Positions 42,176 through 51,050 of a stretch of 63,176 nt of DNA are shown piece by piece (position 1 is the first letter of the stretch; every line of letters begins with the position of its first letter). The notes under the pieces were generated by a model that was not told the origin of the DNA, made no database searches, and saw only the letters and a program-made list of their open reading frames with translations. The translations under genes were made by a program, and so were the position numbers. Location: the NCBI GenBank assembly GCA_964530075.1, contig CAZGXU010000004.1, forward strand, positions 1-63,176. The letters run 5' to 3'. This DNA is from JANQEA01 sp964530075 (lineage in GTDB: Bacteria > Bipolaricaulota > Bipolaricaulia > UBA7950 > UBA9294).

Positions 42176-43056
42176 GTCCCGCGCGTCTGCATCAGCTCGT
42201 GCTCGGGGATCTCCTCGATCGCGACGCCGCTCATCGCCTCGCCCAGGCCGCTCGAAACCTCGGCGACGATCCTCGGATCGTCGTAGTGCGTCGTCGCGCG
42301 GACGATCGCGCTCGCGCGCTTCTCCGGATCGGAGGACTTGAAGACGCCGCTTCCGACGAAGATCCCGTCGCACCCGAGTTGCATCATCATCGCCGCGTCG
42401 GCCGGGGTCGCGATCCCGCCGGCGGCGAAGTTGACGACCGGCAGGCGCCCGGCGTCGCGGATGGCCAGCAGCATCTGATGCGGAGCGCCGAGCTCCTTCG
42501 CCATCGTCATCAGCTCCTCCGCCGGAGCGGCCAGCGCGGCGCGAATCTGCTCGTTCATCAGCCGCATGTGCCGGACGGCCTCGATGACGTTTCCGGTCCC
42601 CGGCTCGCCCTTGGTCCGGATCATCGCCGCCCCTTCGGCGATCCGGCGGCAGGCCTCGCCCAGGTTCCTCGCCCCACAGACGAACGGAACCGTGAATTCC
42701 CACTTGTTGACGTGATGGGCCGGATCGGCGGGGGTGAGGACTTCCGATTCGTCGATGTAATCGACGCCCAGCTCCTGAAGGACCTGCGCTTCGGCGAAAT
42801 GGCCGATGCGCACCTTCGCCATGACCGGAATCGAAACGGCTTCGAGGATCTCCTTCACCTTCGTCGGATCGGCCATCCGCGCGACCCCGCCTTGGGCACG
42901 GATGTCCGCCGGAACGCGCTCCAGAGCCATCACGGCGACGGCTCCCGCGGCTTCGGCGATCCGAGCCTGCTCCGCGGTCGTGACGTCCATGATCACGCCG
43001 CCCTTGAGCATCTCGGCCAGGCCGCTCTTCACACGATAGGTCCCCTTCTCCACCAT
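42172..43056 (-). CDS. pdxS: PLP synthase synthase subunit
   Basis: Builds pyridoxal 5'-phosphate from ribose 5-phosphate, glyceraldehyde 3-phosphate and ammonia. GGVIMDVTTAEQARIAEAAG near residue 19, the lysines in VMAKVRIGHFAEAQ, ELGVDYIDESEVLTPAD and the phosphate-binding NFAAGGIATPADAAMM. Two ATGs compete: 43065 sits directly against GGAGG, while 43056 is 9 nt from it and is preferred. First gene of the ten-gene run. Confidence 0.96.
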   Translation of the reverse strand: MVEKGTYRVKSGLAEMLKGGVIMDVTTAEQARIAEAAGAVAVMALERVPADIRAQGGVARMADPTKVKEILEAVSIPVMAKVRIGHFAEAQVLQELGVDYIDESEVLTPADPAHHVNKWEFTVPFVCGARNLGEACRRIAEGAAMIRTKGEPGTGNVIEAVRHMRLMNEQIRAALAAPAEELMTMAKELGAPHQMLLAIRDAGRLPVVNFAAGGIATPADAAMMMQLGCDGIFVGSGVFKSSDPEKRASAIVRATTHYDDPRIVAEVSSGLGEAMSGVAIEEIPEHELMQTRGT

Positions 43057-43088
43057 CGTACTCATCCTCCCATACGCCGTGCGGCCCG

Positions 43089-43115
43089 ATTATACCGCCG
43101 CGCTGAGCCTGTCAA
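43089..43115 (-). promoter_or_regulatory. pdxS operon promoter with short spacer
   Basis: Minus strand perfect TTGACA and perfect TATAAT, but only 15 bp apart. The -35 lies in CCTGT-TG-ACAGG, a small inverted repeat (43108-43119). The short spacer hints at regulated activity. Confidence 0.65.
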
Positions 43116-43153
43116 CAGGCGCGAAGTTCCCGTTCCTAAGGGCGAAACACAGT

Positions 43154-43978
43154 TCAGTCGCGCCGGCGGTGACCGCCCGGGTCGGCCCAGTTCAGCTTCG
43201 CGTCGAGGACGCGGAAGAACGAGGGCGCGTCGGCGAGGCGGACGAGCCGGGTCGAATGCTCGCTTCGGCGGACGACGATCTCCGAATCGGGCGGGAGCCT
43301 GGTCGCGAAGTCGCCGTCCGCGATCAACTGGACCTCGGTCCTCGCGCGAACCCGGAGGACCTCGTCCGCGGGGAAGATCACCGGACGGAGGCCGAGCTTG
43401 TGCGCCGCGTGCGGCGTCGCGAGGATGCAGGCCGCGGGCGGGACGACCACCGGTCCTCCCGCGGACAGGCTGTAGGCCGTCGAGCCGGTCGCTGTCGCGA
43501 GGATCAGCCCGTCCCCCGGATACCCGGTGACGATCCCGTCCCCCCAGGAGAGATCCAGCTCGCAGAACCGCGAGTCGGTCGTCCCCGTCACGACGAGTTC
43601 GTTCAGCGCGGACCCCCGCGCCCTGCCGACCTCGTAGGAGAGGCGCATCCGCTCTTCGATCGAGACGCGATCATCGTAGACGTGCTCCAGCGCCGCGGCC
43701 CACCCGTCGAGGCCGACCTGCGTCAGAAACCCAAGGCTCCCGATGTTGATCCCCAGGATCGGGACCCCGGACTCGGCGAAGAGGGCGGCAGCGCGCAGGA
43801 CCGTCCCGTCGCCGCCGAGGGCGACGACGATCGCACCCGCGTCGACCGGGGGGGCGGATTCGCTGACCGGGATCGCGGCGATCCCGTGCGCTTCGCACCA
43901 AGCCTTCATCTCCCCGAGCGCGGGGAGCGTGCCCGGCTTCGATGCGTTCACCACGAAGTAGATCCGCTCGAGATTCAT
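43154..43978 (-). CDS. nadK: NAD kinase
   Basis: Phosphorylates NAD to NADP. GGDGTVLRAAALF near residue 55 holds the catalytic Asp, GINIGSLGFLTQ near 75, LNELVVTGT near 124, and ATATGSTAYSLSAGGPVV near 159. 274 residues. No ribosome site; its -10 box ends 6 nt before the ATG. Confidence 0.95.
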   Translation of the reverse strand: MNLERIYFVVNASKPGTLPALGEMKAWCEAHGIAAIPVSESAPPVDAGAIVVALGGDGTVLRAAALFAESGVPILGINIGSLGFLTQVGLDGWAAALEHVYDDRVSIEERMRLSYEVGRARGSALNELVVTGTTDSRFCELDLSWGDGIVTGYPGDGLILATATGSTAYSLSAGGPVVVPPAACILATPHAAHKLGLRPVIFPADEVLRVRARTEVQLIADGDFATRLPPDSEIVVRRSEHSTRLVRLADAPSFFRVLDAKLNWADPGGHRRRD

Positions 43979-43984
43979 GCCGGG

Positions 43985-44013
43985 ATGGTAGCGGGCGGGG
44001 AAAGCACCATCAA
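43985..44013 (-). promoter_or_regulatory. nadK promoter, leaderless arrangement
   Basis: Minus strand TTGATG, 17-bp spacer, TACCAT, then 6 nt to the ATG at 43978. The -35 box overlaps the stop codon of the ABC permease upstream. Confidence 0.7.
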
Positions 44014-44825
44014 GAGGAGTGTCCCGACACGTACTTCCAGCGGCAGACGATCCGCTCGATCACCTCGATCAGGATGTACAGCGACAACCCGAGGAGGGCC
44101 ATCGCCATGATCCCGGCGAACGCCTGGGCGCCGCTGTAGATGTTGGAGTCGATGAACGATCCCAGCCCGCCGCCGTGGGGATCGAACGTTCCCTTCGTTT
44201 CGGCGATGTACAGGAACGCCATCCCCAGCCCGACGCTGACGCGGAGGCTCGTCAGGATCGAGGGGAGCGTCGCCGGCAGGACGACGTGCCGGTAGACCTG
44301 CCACCGCGACGCCCCGGCGGCGAGGACACTCGTGACGTGCTCCAGCTCGATCTGCTTCGCCGCTCCGCGCGCGGAAACGAGGATCTGGAAGAAGAGCGCG
44401 GTGGCGACGATCACGACCTTCACCGCGTTCCCGAGGCCGAACAACAGGAACAGGATCAGGATGAACGCGACCTGAGGGATCGGGTAGACGATGTAGATCA
44501 TCGGCGAGATCAACTGATCGAGCCTCCGTTCGTGCCCGATGAGGAGCCCGAGGGGATAGCCGAGCGAGAACGCGATCAACATCGCCGTCACGAGCCGCCA
44601 CGCGCTGACCCAGAAGTTGCGGAACAGCGTCGGCCCGAGCCTCCTCATCTCGGCGATCGCCCGGATCGGATTGGGGAGGAACGCCCGCCCCTTGACGGCC
44701 TCGACGATCTCGCTGGCGCCCCACCAGACGAGCAACAGGATCGCGATGGCGACGGCGTACCGGGCCACGTGTCCCACGTACGGTCGCTCACCGAGCGCCT
44801 TGCCGACCCGTCGCATCCGGCTCAT
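44010..44825 (-). CDS. ABC importer permease (SsuC/TauC type)
   Basis: A 271-residue protein with about six membrane segments (AVAIAILLLVWWGASEIV, MLIAFSLGYPLGLLIG, QVAFILILFLLFGLG and others). The EAA-type loop VTSVLAAGASRWQVYRHVVLPATLPSIL lies near residues 165-192. Partner of the ATPase and binding protein upstream, coupled by ATGA. The set resembles transporters for taurine, sulfonates, nitrate or thiamine precursors. Confidence 0.9.
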   Translation of the reverse strand: MSRMRRVGKALGERPYVGHVARYAVAIAILLLVWWGASEIVEAVKGRAFLPNPIRAIAEMRRLGPTLFRNFWVSAWRLVTAMLIAFSLGYPLGLLIGHERRLDQLISPMIYIVYPIPQVAFILILFLLFGLGNAVKVVIVATALFFQILVSARGAAKQIELEHVTSVLAAGASRWQVYRHVVLPATLPSILTSLRVSVGLGMAFLYIAETKGTFDPHGGGLGSFIDSNIYSGAQAFAGIMAMALLGLSLYILIEVIERIVCRWKYVSGHSS

Positions 44826-45553
44826 CCCCCCAACGCCCCTCTCAATTGCGCCACGACGCCGGCGAACTCCTCGCTCGTCCGATACCGCACGTCCCCGACG
44901 TCCTGGTTCTCCACCATGGCCTTGATCCGCGCCGGCCGCTCAGTGAGGACCGCGATCCGCTGCCCCAAGAACGCCGCCTCTTCGATGTCGTGCGTTACGA
45001 GGAGGAGCGAGAAGCGGCGCCGCAGCCACAGCTGGAGGAAGAGGTCCTGAATCCGCTCCTTGGTCAGCGTATCGAGGGACGCAAGCGGCTCGTCCATCAG
45101 CATCACCGACGGAGCCGTCGAAAGCGCCCGAGCGACCCCGACCCGTCGCTTCATCCCCTCGGACAGCTCAACCGGGAATCGCTCCTTCACGCCGGCGAGG
45201 CCCAACTCCTCGAGGACGGACGCCGCCGTCTTCTTCGGGTACTCGTCGCTCAATAGGAGGCTCAAGTTTGCGTTCTGCCAGACGGTCTTCCAGGGAAGGA
45301 GTCCGGCGTTCTGCAGAATCAGGGCGATTTCCCGCCGAGGGCCTGTGACCGCCTCGCCGGCGATCCTGATCTCCCCTTCCCGTGGCCGGAGGAGCCCGGC
45401 CACCGCGAACAGGAGCGTCGTCTTCCCACATCCGGAGGGACCGATCAACGCCAGGCTCTGCCCCTGCTCGACGCGCAGGGAAATCCCGTCGACCGCGAGG
45501 ACGGCTCGCGTTCCGCGACCGTACTCGATGACGACGCCCCCGATTTCGATCAT
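44822..45553 (-). CDS. ABC importer ATP-binding protein (SsuB/TauB type)
   Basis: 243 residues. Walker A GPSGCGKTTL near 37, signature LSEGMKRRVGVARAL near 128 (LSEGM instead of LSGGQ), Walker B SVMLMDEPLASLD near 151, H-loop VTHDIEEA. The ATG overlaps the stop of the binding-protein gene (ATGA). Confidence 0.92.
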   Translation of the reverse strand: MIEIGGVVIEYGRGTRAVLAVDGISLRVEQGQSLALIGPSGCGKTTLLFAVAGLLRPREGEIRIAGEAVTGPRREIALILQNAGLLPWKTVWQNANLSLLLSDEYPKKTAASVLEELGLAGVKERFPVELSEGMKRRVGVARALSTAPSVMLMDEPLASLDTLTKERIQDLFLQLWLRRRFSLLLVTHDIEEAAFLGQRIAVLTERPARIKAMVENQDVGDVRYRTSEEFAGVVAQLRGALGG

Positions 45554-46560
45554 GGGATGAACTGGAAGTCGGTGATCTGTTCGTACGAAGGCGCCGCGTA
45601 GACGTACCCCTTGCCGAGCATCCACGCCACGATCTCTTCGTAGTCCGCGCGCGCGAGGGTGGCCGGCGCGTCGAAGGCCGGGATCGGGATCGTGTCGAGG
45701 ACCTCCTGGTTGATCGTCGTGCGGTCCGCCCCCTGGAAGAAGAGGGACAGCGCGATGTCGATCCCGAGGTCGACCAGATCCTCGCGCGGGGTGTCGTTGA
45801 TCCGCTCGATCGCCTCCGCGTAGGCGGCGTAGAACCCCTCGACCATCTCCGGATGGTCCTCGACGTAGCCGCGGTGAAAGACGATCACCGCCGGGAGGAC
45901 GCCGGTCTCCGAGAAGTCGTCGTGAATCACGAGTTCGATCGGCTCTCCACCGACGGGGTGGTAGGTCGCGAGGTAGCTGACGTACGGCTCCGGGAGCACG
46001 GCGGCGGGGAGCGCCCCCGCGCCGAACCAGACCGCCATCTGTAGAATATCATGGAAATACACTATCTTCGTGGGCTTCGGATTGCCGCCCCCCCGATCGG
46101 CGAGGAGCCGCTCGAGAAGGTACTCGTAGTCGCTCCGATAGATCGTGCCGATCGAGTAGCCCGAGGCGAGGAGGGATCCCAGCGAATCGACGCGGAACGA
46201 CGCCGGCGAAAGGAGCGCCAACGCGAGGCTCCCCGTCTGCGGCCGCGAGCTCGCCGCGCTCGCGATCACGAGGTCGCCCCCCGTCGTCGCATCGAGGATC
46301 GACCGGGTGATATCCTCCATCATCCCGTCGAGATTCCCGGTCAACAGCGCGGCGCTCCGCTGCTGATTGTCCGTGATGCCGATCAGCTCGATCGACACGC
46401 CGTGCGCTTCGAACAGGTCCCACGCCTGGGCGAACGCGATCGGAAGGGCCTCGAGGACCGGAGGAAGGCTGAACCGGAGGGGCGGGTCCGTCTCCCCGGT
46501 GCCTACGATCGAAATCGAGACGAGGAAACAGAGAAGGGCTGCCCGCCGAATCCAATCCAT
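45550..46560 (-). CDS. ABC importer substrate-binding protein (NMT1/SsuA type)
   Basis: 336 residues with a signal peptide (residues 1-22, 24-residue WIRRAALLCF... core). The periplasmic fold includes FAQAWDLFEAHGVSIELIG near 41-59, ALLTGNLDGMMED, DYEYLLERLLADRGG, LPEPYVSYLAT and AVIVFHRGYVEDHPEMV. Typical of the NMT1/taurine class; the ligand is unknown. GAGGGGGAAAGTCG precedes the ATG at 46560. Confidence 0.88.
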   Translation of the reverse strand: MDWIRRAALLCFLVSISIVGTGETDPPLRFSLPPVLEALPIAFAQAWDLFEAHGVSIELIGITDNQQRSAALLTGNLDGMMEDITRSILDATTGGDLVIASAASSRPQTGSLALALLSPASFRVDSLGSLLASGYSIGTIYRSDYEYLLERLLADRGGGNPKPTKIVYFHDILQMAVWFGAGALPAAVLPEPYVSYLATYHPVGGEPIELVIHDDFSETGVLPAVIVFHRGYVEDHPEMVEGFYAAYAEAIERINDTPREDLVDLGIDIALSLFFQGADRTTINQEVLDTIPIPAFDAPATLARADYEEIVAWMLGKGYVYAAPSYEQITDFQFIP

Positions 46561-46597
46561 CGACTTTCCCCCTCGCAGACTTGGGATCTCGTTCGCG

Positions 46598-46626
46598 ATT
46601 ATATCCGCCCCCGCTGCAGCGACCAA
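46598..46626 (-). promoter_or_regulatory. Promoter of the ABC importer operon
   Basis: Minus strand TTGGTC, 17-bp spacer, perfect TATAAT, about 38 nt before the binding-protein start. Confidence 0.78.
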
Positions 46627-46711
46627 TCGACCGTTTCCCCTATTCCCTCCCTACTTTCCGCCCTCGGCCGAGCGGAAGGCGACGCGCGGATCGGGTATCA
46701 TCACGTCTCTC

Positions 46712-48445
46712 ATGGAGCGGCTGCGGACGTGGTTATGGCGCTATCGGGGGCGAATCGCCGCGGGGTTCGTCTCCCTCTTCGTGGTGAACGGAGCGACGAT
46801 CCTCGTCCCGCTGATCATCCGTGACGCGATCGATCGTCTGACCCAAGGCGAAGGGGACCTCCTTCGAAGCGGCCTGATGATCACCGGCCTCGCCGTCGTC
46901 GTGATGGCGTTTCGCTTCCTCTGGCGCTACTTCTTCATCGGTGCGGCGCGGCAGATCGAGCGCGCGCTCCGCGCCAGGCTGTACACCCACCTGCTCGGCC
47001 TGTCCGCCTCGTTCTACAACGAGTCGAAGACCGGCGACCTGATGGCCCACGCGACCAACGACATCGAAGCCGTGACGCGGGCCTGCGGGTTCGGCGTCCT
47101 CACGATCGCAGACCCGCTGTTCATGATCCCCGTCTCGGTCGCGATCATGCTGTCGATCGACCCGCGCCTGACGCTGTACGCGATCCTCCCGCTTCCGATT
47201 CTGTCGCTGTTCATGCTCTGGTTCGGAAGGGCGATCCACCGGCGATTCGAATCGGTCCAGGCCGCGTTTTCGACCCTGATGGAGAAAGTGCGAGAGACCG
47301 TCGCCGGCATCCGCGTGCTGAAGTCGTTCGTCCAGGAGAAAGGGACCGAGGCGGACTTCTCGGCGACCAATCAGCTCCAGGTCGACGAGAACATGGCGCT
47401 GGTCCGGATCATGGGCCTCTTCAACCCGCTGATCGAGCTGCTCTCCGGCGCGTCGCTCGCGATCATCCTGTGGATCGGCGGGATCGGCGTCGTGGGGGCC
47501 TCCATCTCCCTCGGGGACTTCGTCGCGTTCACGCAGTACCTGTCGATGCTAATCTGGCCGATGGTCGCCATCGGCTGGGCCGTCAACATCCTGCAGCGGG
47601 GGAGGGCCTCCCTCCAGCGGATCAACCGCCTCCTCGCCGAGAGGCCGGAGATCGTCGAGCCGGTCAAGCCCCGCTCGCTCCGCGGGACGCGGATCGAGAT
47701 CCAGGACCTGACGTTCGCCTACCCCTCCTCGAACGGTCGGGCCGGGACACCGGCCCTGTCGGACATTCGCCTGACGATCGAAGAGGGGATGACCCTCGGC
47801 GTCGTCGGCCTGACCGGTTCCGGAAAGAGCACGTTCGCCCACCTGATCCCGAGGATCTTCGATCCGCCGGTCGGGACGGTCCGCATCGGCGGGGTCGACA
47901 TCCGCGATGTCGATCTCGGCGAGCTTCGCCGTTCGATCGGTTTCGTCCCGCAGGATCCGTTCCTCTTCTCCGCGACGCTTTCGGAAAACATCGCCTTCGG
48001 TCGGCCGGACGCGTCGCAGGAGGCGATCGAGGAGGCGGCGACCCTCGCCGGGATCCACGAGGAGATCCTCGAATTCCCGGGGGGGTACGGGACGACGGTC
48101 GGTGAGCGGGGGATCTCGCTCTCCGGCGGCCAGAAGCAGCGCGTCGCGATCGCCCGCGCCCTCCTCCTCGAGCCGCAGATCCTGATCTTCGACGACCCCT
48201 TGTCGGCCGTCGACGCCGAGCGGGAGGAGTTCATCCTCGGCAAGCTGCGCGAGTTCTTCCACGGGCGGACGAGCATCCTCATCGCCCACCGGATCTCCGC
48301 CGTGATGCACGCCGACCGGACAATCGTCCTCGATAAGGGGCGGATCGTCGAGCGGGGACCGCACCAGGAGCTGATCGCGGCCGGCGGGATCTACGACCGG
48401 ATCTGGCGGCTCCAGCAGGCCGAGAGGCGGGTGAGCCGAACGTGA
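46712..48445 (+). CDS. ABC exporter half-transporter with degenerate catalytic site
   Basis: 577 residues: six membrane helices then an ATPase. Walker A GLTGSGKSTFAHL near 364, Q-loop FVPQDPFLFSATLSENIAFG, signature LSGGQKQRVAIARAL, and Walker B ILIFDDPLSAVDAE. The catalytic Glu after Walker B is Asp, as in the non-catalytic half of heterodimeric exporters such as TM287/288 and BmrCD (family knowledge). The stop overlaps the GTG of the partner (GTGA). TATCAT ends 10 nt before the ATG. Confidence 0.93.
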   Translation: MERLRTWLWRYRGRIAAGFVSLFVVNGATILVPLIIRDAIDRLTQGEGDLLRSGLMITGLAVVVMAFRFLWRYFFIGAARQIERALRARLYTHLLGLSASFYNESKTGDLMAHATNDIEAVTRACGFGVLTIADPLFMIPVSVAIMLSIDPRLTLYAILPLPILSLFMLWFGRAIHRRFESVQAAFSTLMEKVRETVAGIRVLKSFVQEKGTEADFSATNQLQVDENMALVRIMGLFNPLIELLSGASLAIILWIGGIGVVGASISLGDFVAFTQYLSMLIWPMVAIGWAVNILQRGRASLQRINRLLAERPEIVEPVKPRSLRGTRIEIQDLTFAYPSSNGRAGTPALSDIRLTIEEGMTLGVVGLTGSGKSTFAHLIPRIFDPPVGTVRIGGVDIRDVDLGELRRSIGFVPQDPFLFSATLSENIAFGRPDASQEAIEEAATLAGIHEEILEFPGGYGTTVGERGISLSGGQKQRVAIARALLLEPQILIFDDPLSAVDAEREEFILGKLREFFHGRTSILIAHRISAVMHADRTIVLDKGRIVERGPHQELIAAGGIYDRIWRLQQAERRVSRT

Positions 48446-50483
48446 ACGAGCACTTCCACGGCTGATTCGCTTTCTGACGCCGTATCGTGCCCTCTTCACC
48501 GCCTGCGTCCTCCTCACCGTCGTCATCGCCGGGATCCAACTCGTGATCCCGTATATCAGCAAGGTGGCGATCGACAGCTACATGACCCTCACGCGGAGCA
48601 TCGTCGAGCTAGACGCCCCGCCGAGCGCAGGGAGCCCGATCGACCTCGGCGACGGGCGATACCTCGTCGAGACGCAGGCGGTCCCACCCGAGGTCCGTCG
48701 CGACTGGGAGGCCGCCGGGATCCTTTCGACCGCGCGGTATCTGTGGATCGAAGCCGGCTCCGATGAAGCGGAATACGCCGCCCGTCATCCCGACGTCTTC
48801 ACGGCCGTCCCCGGGGGATGGATCGCGACGGAGGAGGATCTCCAGGGGCTTCCGACCCGGGACATCGAGCGACTCCGCGGTTCGGCGGTGGCCGGGATCA
48901 TCCGGTTGGCGGCGATCTTCGCCGTCGTCCTGCTAACGCGGTTCGTCTTCACCGTCCTCCAGATCTACCTCCTGCAGTACACCGGCCAGCGCGTGATGTA
49001 CGACATGCGCCGCGGGCTGTTCGCGCACGTACTTCGTCTCCCGCTCCGCTTCTTCGACCGCAACCCGGTCGGGCGACTCGTCACCCGCGTGACCAACGAC
49101 GTCGCCGCGATCAACGAGATGTTCACCTCGATGCTGGTGAACCTGTTCCGCGACGCCTTCCTCATCCTCGGGATCCTGATCGTAATGTTCGGCCTCGAGT
49201 GGAGGCTGGCGCTGGTCATCTTCGCCCTGTTCCCGGTCATCGTCTTCGCCGCGTGGCAGTTCCGGAACCGCGTGCGCGCCGCCTATCGGGAGGTCCGTCG
49301 GCAGATCGCGCGCCTGAACGCCTACCTCCAGGAGTCGATCACCGGAATGCGGATCGTCCAGATCTTCGTCCAGGAACTGAAGGCCAACGAGCGGTTCAGC
49401 GAGATCAACCAAGCGAAGTACGTCGCCCAGATGCGGCAGATGCTGACGTTCGCCGTCTTCCGCCCGATGATGAGCTTCCTCAGCTCGTTCGCGATCGCGC
49501 TCGTCATCTGGTACGGCGGGTTCAACGTCCTCCGCGGAAGCCTGTCGCTCGGCGCGTTGACCGCGTTCATCCAGTACGCCCGGATGCTGTTCGAGCCCGT
49601 CCTCAGCCTCTCCGAGGGGTACAACGTCCTCCAGGCGGCGATGGCGGCGTCCGAGCGGATCTTCCGGCTCCTCGACGAGGACGAAGAAGACCCAGGAGGA
49701 GGGAAGAGCTTCCCCTCCTCCGAGGGGCGGATCGAGTTCAAGGACGTCTGGTTCGCCTACAACGACGAGGATTGGGTGCTGAAGGGCGTCTCGTTCGTCG
49801 CCGAGCCCGGGAAGCACGTCGCCATCGTCGGTCCGACCGGGTCGGGGAAGACGACGATCATCCGGATCCTCCTCCGGATGTACCCGATCCAGAAGGGACA
49901 GATCCTCTTCGACGGCGTCCCGATCGAGCAGTTCGACCTCGCGCACCTTCGCTCGCGAATGGCCGTCGTGCTCCAGGACGTCTTCCTCTTCTCCGGTGAC
50001 ATCATGGACAACATCAAGCTGAGGTCGGACATTCCGGAGGAGACGGCGATCGAGTCGGCCCGGTTCGTCAACGCCGACTTCGTCGAGGCGTTCCCCGACG
50101 CCTACCACACCGAGGTCAAGGAGCGGGGGGTCACCCTGTCGGTCGGCGAGCGGCAGCTGCTGTCGTTCGCCCGGGCCGTCGCCTTCGATCCGACGGTCCT
50201 TGTCCTCGACGAGGCGACCGCGAGCATCGATTCCCACACCGAGGCCCTGATTCAGCGTTCGCTGCACAGGATCATGGAGGGACGGACGTCGATCGTCATC
50301 GCGCATCGTCTGTCGACGATCCGCGAAGCGAGCACGATCATCGTCCTTCACAGGGGCGAGCTCGTCGAATCGGGGACCCACGAGGAGCTCCTCGCCCTCG
50401 ACGGCCTCTACGCCGCGCTGCACAGCCTTCAGTTCGCCGAGGCCGGCGCTGCCTCGGAAAAACGGGAACAGACCTCCACCTGA
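48442..50483 (+). CDS. ABC exporter half-transporter, catalytic partner, 5' end frameshifted
   Basis: From GTG 48543 on the frame is intact: membrane domain with a soluble insertion of about 100 residues after the first helix, then Walker A GPTGSGKTTIIRIL, signature LSVGERQLLSFARAV and canonical Walker B LVLDEATASID. The first helix (PRLIRFLTPYRALFTACVLL) lies upstream in the same frame but has no start codon. The expected GTG 48442, overlapping the partner's stop, reads MNEHFHG then stops. One base missing near 48455-48463 would restore the frame, so a sequencing error or a true 1-nt deletion is likely. Confidence 0.88.
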
Positions 50484-50484
50484 C

Positions 50485-50902
50485 GTGTTGCGGCGCCGAC
50501 GAAGGGATGCGGGGACAAGCATCGCGGCTGATCCGAGGGGGCCCTCGTCCGCGGAGGTTCGCACGGCCGCAGCCCGAAAGGTCTTCTCCTATGTAACGCG
50601 CATCACCGATGGAGTTCCGGAACTCCTCGTTTTCGACAGCCTCGATGAGGCCGGTTTCGAGGTCCCGAAGGGCGCGGTCGAGGGTGAGGAATCCCTCGAG
50701 GACGCGGTTCACCGCGAGCTGTTCGAGGAGGCCGGCATCCGCAGCGCCCGCGTCGTGCAGGAACTCGGGACGATCGATTGGCGCGGCGAACGGCAGGCCT
50801 TCCTCCTCGTCGAGGCGCCGCGCGGGCTTTCCGCACAGGTTCGATCACACCGTCACCGGCGACGGCGTCGACGGTCTCCTCGCTACGGTCGCTCCGACAT
50901 AG
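50485..50902 (+). pseudogene. Nudix hydrolase, frameshifted
   Basis: A Nudix domain reads well from KVFSYVTRITDGVPELLVFD through GAVEGEESLEDAVHRELFEEAG (the Nudix box) to WRGERQAFLLVEAP. Near 50820 the frame turns to arginine-rich noise. In the next frame the domain resumes as FPHRFDHTVTGDGVDG and stops at 50902. One extra base in the run CGCGGGC would explain it. No convincing start codon either (TTG 50485). A broken gene or an assembly indel. Confidence 0.7.
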
Positions 50903-50953
50903 GCCTCCGGCTTCACGGACATCGTCGATACAGCCGGGACCTCGGGAATCCTG

Positions 50954-50982
50954 TTGCAGTGGCCATCTCAGTCCGTTAGTAT
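50954..50982 (+). promoter_or_regulatory. Promoter of the DppB-type permease
   Basis: TTGCAG, 17-bp spacer, TAGTAT, about 55 nt before the GGGAGG site of the permease gene. Confidence 0.6.
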
Positions 50983-51050
50983 CGAGATATAGCACATCCA
51001 ACGGAATCCAAAGGGAAGCTCGGCCGGGCGGCGGGACGGGAGGTGCGCGG

